Source: Clostridia bacterium (lineage in GTDB: Bacteria; Bacillota; Clostridia; Oscillospirales; CAG-272). From it: a stretch of DNA of 6,120 bases. The stretch spans positions 1-6,120 of the forward strand of contig JAGBXH010000259.1 in assembly GCA_017629395.1 (NCBI GenBank), given 5' to 3'. The notes beneath the pieces are model-generated. The model was not told the DNA's origin, ran no database searches, and was given only the letters and a program-made list of their open reading frames with translations. Of the stretch, positions 1 through 5,995 are shown piece after piece; positions within the stretch are counted from its first letter, which is position 1; each line of letters begins with the position of its first letter. Both the position numbers and the translations under genes were made by a program.

Positions 1-219
1 AATACCCTTCAGGCTGCCCGTATGCGGAATAAACACGCGCTTGACGTTCTTGATCACGTTTCCGCTGACGTCCACACGCACGCGCTCGGGCACAGCTCCC
101 AACGCTGCTCTTGCAATGGCAGCAGCATATGCGATAGCGATCGGCTCTGTACAGCCCATCGCGGGAATCAATTCCTTACGTAAAATGGCGACGTACGCCT
201 CATAAATATGCTTGTCCAT
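1..219 (-). CDS. L-cysteine desulfidase / L-serine dehydratase-alpha family (UPF0597, CyuA/YhaM-like), N-terminal part
   Basis: The first 73 codons of a gene are present; the rest lies beyond the left edge. The start ATG (219-217) is preceded by GGAG with a 6-nt gap. Residues 17-26 read LIPAMGCTEP, the hallmark of the UPF0597/serine dehydratase-alpha-like family, followed by an Ala-rich helix and a V-R-V-D-V-S-G-N strand typical of that family. Family members such as CyuA/YhaM and the archaeal L-cysteine desulfidase use an iron-sulfur cluster to break L-cysteine into pyruvate, ammonia and sulfide in the cytoplasm. The Cys in MGCTEP (Cys23 here) is the conserved one thought to act at the active site. 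The gene starts 16 nt after the YitT stop with no promoter or terminator between, so the two are very likely co-transcribed. Family membership is secure; whether the substrate is cysteine or serine cannot be decided from the fragment. Confidence 0.88.
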   Translation of the reverse strand, partial: MDKHIYEAYVAILRKELIPAMGCTEPIAIAYAAAIARAALGAVPERVRVDVSGNVIKNVKRVFIPHTGSLKGI

Positions 220-235
220 ATACTTCTCCACTCAA

Positions 236-1105
236 TCAAACGCCGCGGAATCCCTTACCGATGATCTCGCTGCTGTTGGATACGATAATAAACGCGTTCG
301 GGTCGATCTGCTTGACAATCTTACGCAGCTTGACGCCCTCCATACGGCGACACACCGTCAAAAGCACCGTTCTCTCTTCTCCGGTATATCCGCCCACACC
401 TTGAATTTTGGTAAAGCTGCGGTGAATGCCCGCCGTGATATACTTGCTGATCTCCTCCGGCTTGCTTGTCACGATGGTAAAATACTTGCAGGTGTTCATG
501 CTCTCGATCACGCCGTCCACCAAGAACGCCTTGGCAAACAGACCCAGCATGGAAAACAGACCGGTTTGCATACCGAACACCCAGAATGCGCTCAGCGCGA
601 TAACAAAATCGGTTGCAAGCAGCGCCTTACCGATATCCAGATTGGTGTATTTCTTCAAAATCAAGGCAACGATATCCGTGCCGCCCGACGAGGACTCGGT
701 CATGAACAGCAAGGCTGAGCCGATTGCTGTCAGAAGGATGGCATATACAAGCTCCAAAAACGGCTGGTTGGTAAAGGGTGTTGCCATTGGAAACAAATGC
801 TCCAGCGCAAACGTGCCAAACGAAAAAAGCAGGCTGCAATACACAGTCTTGATTGAAAATCCCTTTCCCAAAAATATGAATCCTACGATCAGCAGCAGCA
901 CGTTGATCACGGTCAGCACGTTACCGGAGGTCAGATACTGCGCAAAATCGGGGAAATATTGATGCGCAAACCCCGCTACAACGACCGCAATACCGCTGAC
1001 TCCACCCGTGGAAAATCCGTTGGGAATCTTAAAAAAGTACACACCGATCGTCGTCAGCAGGATACCTAAGTTCATAATGCCAAAATTCTTGAGTTTTTGT
1101 TTCAT
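236..1105 (-). CDS. YitT family integral membrane protein with C-terminal DUF2179 domain
   Basis: A 289-residue protein, the usual length for the YitT family. The N-terminal two thirds (about residues 8-200) are five to six hydrophobic helices forming the YitT membrane domain. Seen in it are the conserved loop after helix 1 (IPNGFSTGGVSGIA, residues 27-40) and SSSGGTDIVALIL (138-150). The last 85 residues (about 205-289) form the soluble DUF2179 domain, with FTIVTSKPEEISKYI, the basic HRSFT, GGYTGEER (238-245) and the ending PNAFIIVSN...KGFRGV. The family is widespread in Firmicutes and is thought to act at the cytoplasmic membrane, possibly in transport, but its substrate is not established. 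I chose the ATG at 1105 because AAAGAGG ends 5 nt upstream. An in-frame ATG six codons earlier (1123) has only a poor AGA-type site and lies within the expected leader. It is the first gene of an operon with the UPF0597 gene and has its own promoter. Confidence 0.93.
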   Translation of the reverse strand: MKQKLKNFGIMNLGILLTTIGVYFFKIPNGFSTGGVSGIAVVVAGFAHQYFPDFAQYLTSGNVLTVINVLLLIVGFIFLGKGFSIKTVYCSLLFSFGTFALEHLFPMATPFTNQPFLELVYAILLTAIGSALLFMTESSSGGTDIVALILKKYTNLDIGKALLATDFVIALSAFWVFGMQTGLFSMLGLFAKAFLVDGVIESMNTCKYFTIVTSKPEEISKYITAGIHRSFTKIQGVGGYTGEERTVLLTVCRRMEGVKLRKIVKQIDPNAFIIVSNSSEIIGKGFRGV

Positions 1106-1110
1106 AGCGA

Positions 1111-1117
1111 CCTCTTT
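1111..1117 (-). promoter_or_regulatory. Ribosome binding site of the YitT gene
   Basis: AAAGAGG lies 5 nt before the ATG at 1105. This favours that start over the in-frame ATG at 1123, whose own start overlaps this region and lacks a good upstream site. Confidence 0.75.
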
Positions 1118-1134
1118 CGTCATTTCTCTACAAC

Positions 1135-1163
1135 AGTATATATTGTCACGGCAAAAAAGTCAA
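1135..1163 (-). promoter_or_regulatory. Sigma-A type promoter of the YitT-UPF0597 operon
   Basis: On the minus strand TTGACT (1163-1158) and TATACT (1140-1135) are separated by exactly 17 bp. Each box is one base from the sigma-A consensus. The predicted transcription start is near 1128, giving a short leader of about 23 nt. The promoter begins just after the U-tract of the upstream gene's terminator, so the two genes to the left form an independent unit. Confidence 0.82.
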
Positions 1164-1173
1164 GAGTTATCGC

Positions 1174-1204
1174 AAAAAAAGGGCTGAACCTTGCGGTTCA
1201 GCCC
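1174..1204 (-). terminator. Rho-independent terminator of the large surface-protein gene
   Basis: A perfect 10-bp stem (GGGCTGAACC paired with GGTTCAGCCC, 1181-1204) with a 4-nt loop is followed directly on the minus strand by seven T residues (1180-1174). It lies 15 nt after the TAA stop at 1220-1222 and separates this gene from the YitT operon promoter. Confidence 0.95.
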
Positions 1205-1219
1205 AAGTTTTTCTTTGCT

Positions 1220-4200
1220 TTACTCAGCGTCGGTCTCCTCGGCGGGAGCTTCCTCAGCGGGAGCCTCCTCAACTACGGGAGCCTCCTCAACTACGGGAGC
1301 CTCCTCAACTACGGGAGCCTCCTCGGCGGGAGTTTCCTCAACTACGGGAGCTTCCTCTACTACGGGAGCTTCCTCTACTACGGGAGCTTCCTCTACTACG
1401 GGAGCCTCCTCTACTACGGGAGCTTCCTCAACTACGGGAGCTTCCTCAGCTACGGGAGCTTCCTCAGCTACGGGAGCCTCTTCAGCTACGGGAGCCTCGG
1501 GAGCGTTAGGCTGCAGCTTGACTGCATGACCGCCGGTCAGGGTGATCATCTTGATAGCCTGCAGCGAGAAGCTGTTAGCCTCAACAGTCAGCGCCTTATC
1601 CAGTTCGCCGTCAGCCAGAATCTTCACTCTCTTGCAATCAGCAGCGATCAGCTTCTTTTCCTTCAGGGACTCGATATCAACCTTGTCGCCGTTCTCGTAG
1701 TTCGCATTCAGCGTACCAACGTTGACAGCACCCATCTTACCGGAAGCGGTGCTTGCAACCAGAACAACTGCATTAACTGCCTGTGCATCAGACATCAGAG
1801 CATCAACATCAGCTGCAGATACGTGATCAACGTAAGCGATCTCAGCATTTGCACCCTCAGCAGCAGCCATCTGTGCATCGGTGGGAACTTCTTCCTCTTC
1901 CTCAGCGGAAGCGTTCTGAGCAGCGGGGCCCTTGGGGAAGATGTTGTGACCGTACAGAATGTACGCAACGATCAGGATCGCGATGATAACCAGCAGAACG
2001 ATCAGGAAGATCCACCAGCCGTTCTTCTTACCGGGCTCTTCTACAGCGGGCTCGGTTTCGGTCTCGGTCTCAGACTCGGTCTCGGTAGTGCCGGGAACTA
2101 CTGCCTCGGTTTCGGTCTCGGTCTCAGACTCGGTCTCGGTAGTGCCGGGAACTACTGTCTCGGTCTCGGTTTCAGTCTCAGTCTCGGTCTCGGTTACGGT
2201 AGTGTCGGGAGCGGTGGTCTCAGTCTCGGTCTCAGTGGTACCGGGAGCGGGCTCGGTAGTAACCTCTTCATCCTTGTGGTAGCCGCAGACGCAGTCACCG
2301 TTGTTATCAAGGGTGTGTGCTTCCTTTACCTTGTAATCACATACGGAGCAAACGATCCAGTGATACTCGTCATCGCACTGCTCGTACTTGTCAAAGGTGT
2401 GAGCCTCAAGAACCTGAGTCTCATAGAAGTCGTAATCCTGAGGAGCAGCTGCAAAGGTAGCAGCAGCGTCAGCGGTGGTCTTGTTTGCACCGAACTTCCA
2501 AACGCTTGCAACGTAGTGGCCGTCAGCAATAGCGTCAGCCAAAGGAGCGAAGGTAGGAACGCCGGTCAGGGTCTCGCCAAGGTCGGTGTTAACGGTAACA
2601 GTCTTGATCAGGCTGCCGTCCAGACCGTAGAAGTTAACGGTGTACAGATACTGTGCATAGTTAACTGCATAGTAAGAGAAGTGATTGGTAGTGAATACCA
2701 GAGCATCTGCGCTCTCGGAAGTAACGGTCTTCTGCTCAGCGCCGTTCTCACCTACGCACCATGCGTTAGCGTGGAACTTGGTAACGTCGCTCTTGAAGGG
2801 AACGGTTACGGTAGCCAGACCATCGGTCAGTGCAGAGCCGATCAGGTCAAGGCTGTAGATTGCATTGTACTCATAGTAGTCTGCAGCGAGAGGCCACTCG
2901 GTCTCTTCACCGGTCAGGCAAGAAATTGCAAAGGTGATCTCATCAGCGGTTGCGTTTGCCTTGATATTGAGCAGAGCTGCATTGTCAAGCAGAACGGTTA
3001 CTGCATCAGCACCGTCAGCGTTGCCTGCAACAACTGCCTTAAGGGCAACCTGATCGTACATAGCAGCCAGCTCGAAGATCACAGCGGGGATCACGTTGGA
3101 AGCAGTCCAACGAGTCTCGGTTGCTACGTACTCACCAAAGGTGATTACGAAGGTGTTGCCGTCCAGAACGATATTGCTGTCCTGAGCGAAGTGAGGGGTT
3201 GCCTTGAACTCAGCCTCATAGGTTGCGTGCTCGGTAGCTGCAACAACCTCGGGAGTCCAGTTTGCGAATACGTAAGTATTTACAAGGTCCATAGCCTTAG
3301 TGGGTGCCTCCACGACGGGCTTTTCACCGTATGCAACCTCAATGACCTTGTACTCCTCACCGTCAACGATGAAGGTAATGGTTGCGGTATATTCTGCTAC
3401 GTAGGTAGCATCGCCGGTAACTGCGGGCAGCTCGCCGGTGATCAGATTGCCGTTCTCATCCTTCCAGCCCTTGAAGTTCAGGAAAGAGAGCTCGCCGTTG
3501 TGATAGGGGATGTCACCCAGCTTGTGGGTGTAGGTGTATACCTCGTCCAGTACCTTAAAGGTAATGGTGTAGGAAACGTACTCAGCATAAACGGTTACGT
3601 CATGGCCGGGCATCGTGGTAACAACGTCACCGTAAACGTCTACCCAAACAAGCTCAGCACCGTTCTGTGCTGCGTCCTTACCGTAAGGAGCGATCTCTGC
3701 GCCATAAGGCAGGAAGCCCTGGAATACGGTGTTGCCGTTTGCATCAACAAAGGTGATCTGGTACAGATCTGCAAACTGGATACCGAAGTAGAACTCGGAG
3801 GTGATGTCACGGGTGGGAACGTAGTTGCCCAGAGTAACGGTCTTACCGAATGCGGTAACGGTAACCTGGTCAAGAATGCTCTTGAGCCATGCACCGGGAT
3901 TGTAGGTTACGTCAAAGTCGAAGCTGAACTTACCGTCGCCCTTGTAGGAGTCGGTCAGCTTAGCATCCTGGAACTTTTCGGGAATGATGTTGAACACAGT
4001 GTCGATGACACGGTCGGTCAGCTCAAAAGCAGCCTGTGCCTTTGCAGAATCGGGGATTCTGTTCTGGAACTCTGCAAATGCCTCAACCATGCTCATAACG
4101 ATGGACTGTGCGCGATCGGTGCTGACACCCAGCTTGCTTGCAACGCGTGCAGCAGCGGAGTTGAGCAGCTCACTGCCTACCAGAGCATCAGCGTCCTTGA

Positions 4201-5809
4201 GCTGAGTCAGAGCAGCCAGATCCTCGAAGGTAACAGCCTGGGTTACGTTGTATACGGACTGGAAGGTAAAGGAAGCTTCCTTGCCGTTTACCTTTTCGGG
4301 AACCTTGTCAATGAGAATGTTACCAAACTTCTTGAACAGGTCGAATGCGGGGCGCATAGCCTCGATCTTCTCGAGCATTGCAGCTTCCGTGCTGTCGGTA
4401 GCCTCAATGTTGTCGAACAGATACTCGGTTACGTATACGAACTGGTCGTAATCCAGAACCTCAAACAGCTCAAACAGCTCACCAACGGTTGCGGACTCGG
4501 ACAGAGCTGCAACGATGTTCTGCTTGGTCTCATCGGAGATATCAGCGTGGTTCAGTGCCTTTTCAAGAGCAATAGCGAAAGCGCCGGGAACGTAGATCTC
4601 TACGCTCAGGTCGCCGCCGGTGCTGACGATGAAGTCAACGCCTGCAAGAACAGCCTGTGCGCTCTTGCGAACCAGCTCCAGGTCGCCGCGAAGAGCAACT
4701 CTGAGCTCGTATGCGCTGTCAGCCTTACCCTCGGCACCCAGAACAACGTCATAGGTAGCAAGGATACCGTCATCGCCAACGTATGCGATATCGTTGGGCG
4801 TGATGGGGTCAACCAGAACAGCGTTCTTCAGACCTGCAGCGGAGATGATCTCGCCGTAGTTGCCTGCCTCAACGGTCTGCATCAGATCGACCAGCTGGGA
4901 CATGCCGTAGCCCTCGATCGCAACGATCTCATAACCGTTTACGGTTACGTTGTTGATCTTGCCGTTATAGATCTCGGTAGCACTTGCCTGCAGGAATGCC
5001 TTGACAGCACTCTTGTATGCGCTCTTAACGTCATTGTTTCTGACGTCGCCGATTGCATCAAGCAGGATCTGCTTGTAGTTGCTTGCGTCAACGTTTACGT
5101 ACAGAGTCGCAACACCGTTCTCATAAACGATCTCGTACTCGCCGTAGTTCATGGGCAGAGCGTTGACCTCTGCAGCGATCTTCTCTGCAACGTCAACGGT
5201 GGTGCCGGTGATGGTAACGTCTTCCTTAGCGAACAGCTGCTCGTTGTTCCACTTTACGTACTTGCCTGCAACTGCTGCAGCCTCGTAAGCGGGGATCAGC
5301 TTCATGAACTTGACGTCAGCGGTGTTGACCACCTTGCCGTCAACTTTCCAAGTTACCGTAACGGTCTCGTCCGCATCGGGATTTTCCATCTGATAGTCAA
5401 TGGACTCCTTGATTTCCTCAAAGGAAGCGCCATTTTCGATAGCGGTCACGATCTCGTCCACCTCATAGACGTTGTCTTCGCCGATGAGAACGTTCTCGAT
5501 CGCATATTCCATGTCTTTCACTGCATTGTCGCCGAAAATATCATCGGCAGACTCACGGAAGTCAGCGTTGTTTGCATACTGCTCATTGATATACTTGAGC
5601 ATCTCTTCTTCAGCAGCGGCTTCGGGCTGATCCTTGACGCTGTTGTACTTGCTGATCAGGTCGGCGAATACGCTCAGATCCTTACCTGCAAGCGTGGAAA
5701 GAGCGGAGTTGTCTGCAGCGAACGCAGGCACTGTGATTACAGAGACGAGCATTGCAAGGCACAGCAATGCGACAAGAACTCTGCAACCAAATTTTGCGGT
5801 TTGCTTCAT
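1220..5809 (-). CDS. Large membrane-anchored surface protein: signal peptide, InlB-type repeats, Thr/Glu stalk, TM helix and cytoplasmic uL15-like domain
   Basis: 1529 residues, not a named protein I recognise. Seen in order: signal peptide 1-31 (hydrophobic core, AFA/AD cleavage site); an unrecognised Asn/Asp-rich alpha/beta region about 34-680, with a possible diverged beta repeat around W154; three InlB B-repeat (Flg_new-like) modules about 683-745, 747-807 and 809-869; a beta module ending in TNHFSYY (1041-1047); another B-repeat-like module about 1054-1132; a Cys/His cluster 1137-1175; a Thr/Glu stalk 1180-1259; one TM helix 1265-1287; a linker with VSAADVDALMSDA (1330-1342); a uL15 C-terminal-like domain about 1362-1432; and an EAPVVE repeat tail 1441-1525. 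No LPxTG motif is present. The predicted topology is N-terminus outside, C-terminus inside. InlB-type repeats usually occur in cell-surface and adhesion proteins; an adhesion or wall-associated role is inference. The ATG at 5809 is chosen over one 24 codons upstream because GGAGG lies 9 nt before it and the signal peptide begins there. The promoter and codon bias suggest strong expression. Confidence 0.9.
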   Translation of the reverse strand: MKQTAKFGCRVLVALLCLAMLVSVITVPAFAADNSALSTLAGKDLSVFADLISKYNSVKDQPEAAAEEEMLKYINEQYANNADFRESADDIFGDNAVKDMEYAIENVLIGEDNVYEVDEIVTAIENGASFEEIKESIDYQMENPDADETVTVTWKVDGKVVNTADVKFMKLIPAYEAAAVAGKYVKWNNEQLFAKEDVTITGTTVDVAEKIAAEVNALPMNYGEYEIVYENGVATLYVNVDASNYKQILLDAIGDVRNNDVKSAYKSAVKAFLQASATEIYNGKINNVTVNGYEIVAIEGYGMSQLVDLMQTVEAGNYGEIISAAGLKNAVLVDPITPNDIAYVGDDGILATYDVVLGAEGKADSAYELRVALRGDLELVRKSAQAVLAGVDFIVSTGGDLSVEIYVPGAFAIALEKALNHADISDETKQNIVAALSESATVGELFELFEVLDYDQFVYVTEYLFDNIEATDSTEAAMLEKIEAMRPAFDLFKKFGNILIDKVPEKVNGKEASFTFQSVYNVTQAVTFEDLAALTQLKDADALVGSELLNSAAARVASKLGVSTDRAQSIVMSMVEAFAEFQNRIPDSAKAQAAFELTDRVIDTVFNIIPEKFQDAKLTDSYKGDGKFSFDFDVTYNPGAWLKSILDQVTVTAFGKTVTLGNYVPTRDITSEFYFGIQFADLYQITFVDANGNTVFQGFLPYGAEIAPYGKDAAQNGAELVWVDVYGDVVTTMPGHDVTVYAEYVSYTITFKVLDEVYTYTHKLGDIPYHNGELSFLNFKGWKDENGNLITGELPAVTGDATYVAEYTATITFIVDGEEYKVIEVAYGEKPVVEAPTKAMDLVNTYVFANWTPEVVAATEHATYEAEFKATPHFAQDSNIVLDGNTFVITFGEYVATETRWTASNVIPAVIFELAAMYDQVALKAVVAGNADGADAVTVLLDNAALLNIKANATADEITFAISCLTGEETEWPLAADYYEYNAIYSLDLIGSALTDGLATVTVPFKSDVTKFHANAWCVGENGAEQKTVTSESADALVFTTNHFSYYAVNYAQYLYTVNFYGLDGSLIKTVTVNTDLGETLTGVPTFAPLADAIADGHYVASVWKFGANKTTADAAATFAAAPQDYDFYETQVLEAHTFDKYEQCDDEYHWIVCSVCDYKVKEAHTLDNNGDCVCGYHKDEEVTTEPAPGTTETETETTAPDTTVTETETETETETETVVPGTTETESETETETEAVVPGTTETESETETETEPAVEEPGKKNGWWIFLIVLLVIIAILIVAYILYGHNIFPKGPAAQNASAEEEEEVPTDAQMAAAEGANAEIAYVDHVSAADVDALMSDAQAVNAVVLVASTASGKMGAVNVGTLNANYENGDKVDIESLKEKKLIAADCKRVKILADGELDKALTVEANSFSLQAIKMITLTGGHAVKLQPNAPEAPVAEEAPVAEEAPVAEEAPVVEEAPVVEEAPVVEEAPVVEEAPVVEEAPVVEETPAEEAPVVEEAPVVEEAPVVEEAPAEEAPAEETDAE
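1235..1489 (-). repeat. In-frame 18/15-bp tandem repeat coding for the acidic EAPVVE tail
   Basis: Fifteen consecutive units code for residues 1441-1525. Going along the protein they are VAEEAP three times, VVEEAP five times, VVEETP, AEEAP, VVEEAP three times, AEEAP and AEETD. Most units are 18 bp; the AEE units are 15 bp. Every change in length is a whole codon, so the frame is kept. Units differ mainly at third positions (GCT/GCC, GTA/GTT). The tail is strongly acidic and Pro-rich and is probably disordered. Such an array is likely to vary in copy number between strains. Confidence 0.93.
2051..2158 (-). repeat. Tandem 54-bp duplication in the Thr/Glu stalk
   Basis: Positions 2051-2103 and 2105-2157 are identical over 53 bp, with a 54-bp period. 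They encode two copies of VVPGTTETESETETETE. The duplication sits in a longer Thr/Glu/Pro stretch (residues about 1180-1259, roughly 2033-2272), just outside the TM helix. The stretch reads as an extended, possibly O-glycosylated spacer that holds the beta modules away from the membrane. The exact identity suggests a recent duplication or repeated gene conversion. Confidence 0.9.
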
Positions 5810-5953
5810 TGGTCTTTTCCTCCAACAATAATAATTTACAAGATTTGGGCCGCCTACGACACCCTGAAAGTGCCGATGCAAGCCTTACATATATTATATG
5901 AAGAATTTGGCAGCATAGCCCAAATGAGCATAGCACGCCTATTCCCCTACAAT
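5810..5953 (-). promoter_or_regulatory. Long 5' untranslated leader with a possible three-way-junction fold
   Basis: About 144 nt separate the predicted transcription start (near 5953) from the ATG. Hand folding gives an outer helix ATTTGG (5925-5920) with CCAAAT (5848-5843). It continues after a 5-nt bulge as GCTGCC (5914-5909) with GGCGGC (5854-5849). Inside are two hairpins: CATAT/ATATG (5900-5888) and CGGCAC/GTGTCG with a 7-nt loop (5875-5857). The ribosome binding site lies outside, in an unpaired AU-rich stretch. It matches no riboswitch class I recognise. The fold is an inference made by eye without energy calculation. Confidence 0.4.
5819..5823 (-). promoter_or_regulatory. Ribosome binding site of the large surface-protein gene
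   Basis: A full GGAGG core (in TTGGAGGAAAAG) lies 9 nt before the ATG at 5809. It fixes the start at the signal peptide and rules out the in-frame ATG at 5881, which would add 24 residues not resembling a leader sequence. Confidence 0.88.
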
Positions 5954-5959
5954 ACGAGA

Positions 5960-5988
5960 ATTATATCACACTTTTCTTGGTTTGTCAA
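5960..5988 (-). promoter_or_regulatory. Perfect-consensus sigma-A promoter of the large surface-protein gene
   Basis: On the minus strand TTGACA (5988-5983) and TATAAT (5965-5960) are separated by exactly 17 bp: both boxes and the spacing are ideal. The predicted start is near 5953. A-tracts upstream (5999-6005, 6011-6015) could act as an UP element. The -35 box lies inside a palindrome (see separate entry). Confidence 0.92.
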
Positions 5989-5995
5989 GACAAAC
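5980..5995. promoter_or_regulatory. Perfect 16-bp palindrome over the -35 box, candidate operator
   Basis: GTTTGTCAAGACAAAC is a perfect inverted repeat with 7-bp arms around AA and contains the entire -35 hexamer. A dimeric repressor bound here would block sigma-A. I do not recognise it as the site of a specific regulator, and part of the symmetry comes from the TTGACA box itself. Confidence 0.45.

Noticed and set aside
1106..1123. In-frame ATG at 1123 as the start of the YitT gene
   Set aside because: The AAAGAGG site serves the ATG at 1105; the earlier ATG would lie only a few bases from the predicted transcription start and has no good ribosome binding site.
1235..1489. The regular repeats as a CRISPR array
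   Set aside because: The units are 15-18 bp, contiguous, without spacers, and in frame within a coding gene.
5810..5881. In-frame ATG at 5881 as the start of the large gene
   Set aside because: The extra 24 residues (beginning MHRHFQGVVGG) would precede an intact signal peptide, while GGAGG sits 9 nt before the ATG at 5809.
5888..5905. A second TATAAT (minus strand) within the leader as a downstream promoter
   Set aside because: No -35-like hexamer lies 16-18 bp upstream, and the bases fall in a short AT hairpin of the leader.
5912..5934. Direct repeat AGCATAGC (5912-5919 and 5927-5934) as an operator pair
   Set aside because: Only 8 bp match, both copies lie within the transcribed leader, and one takes part in the proposed RNA helix; chance is likely.
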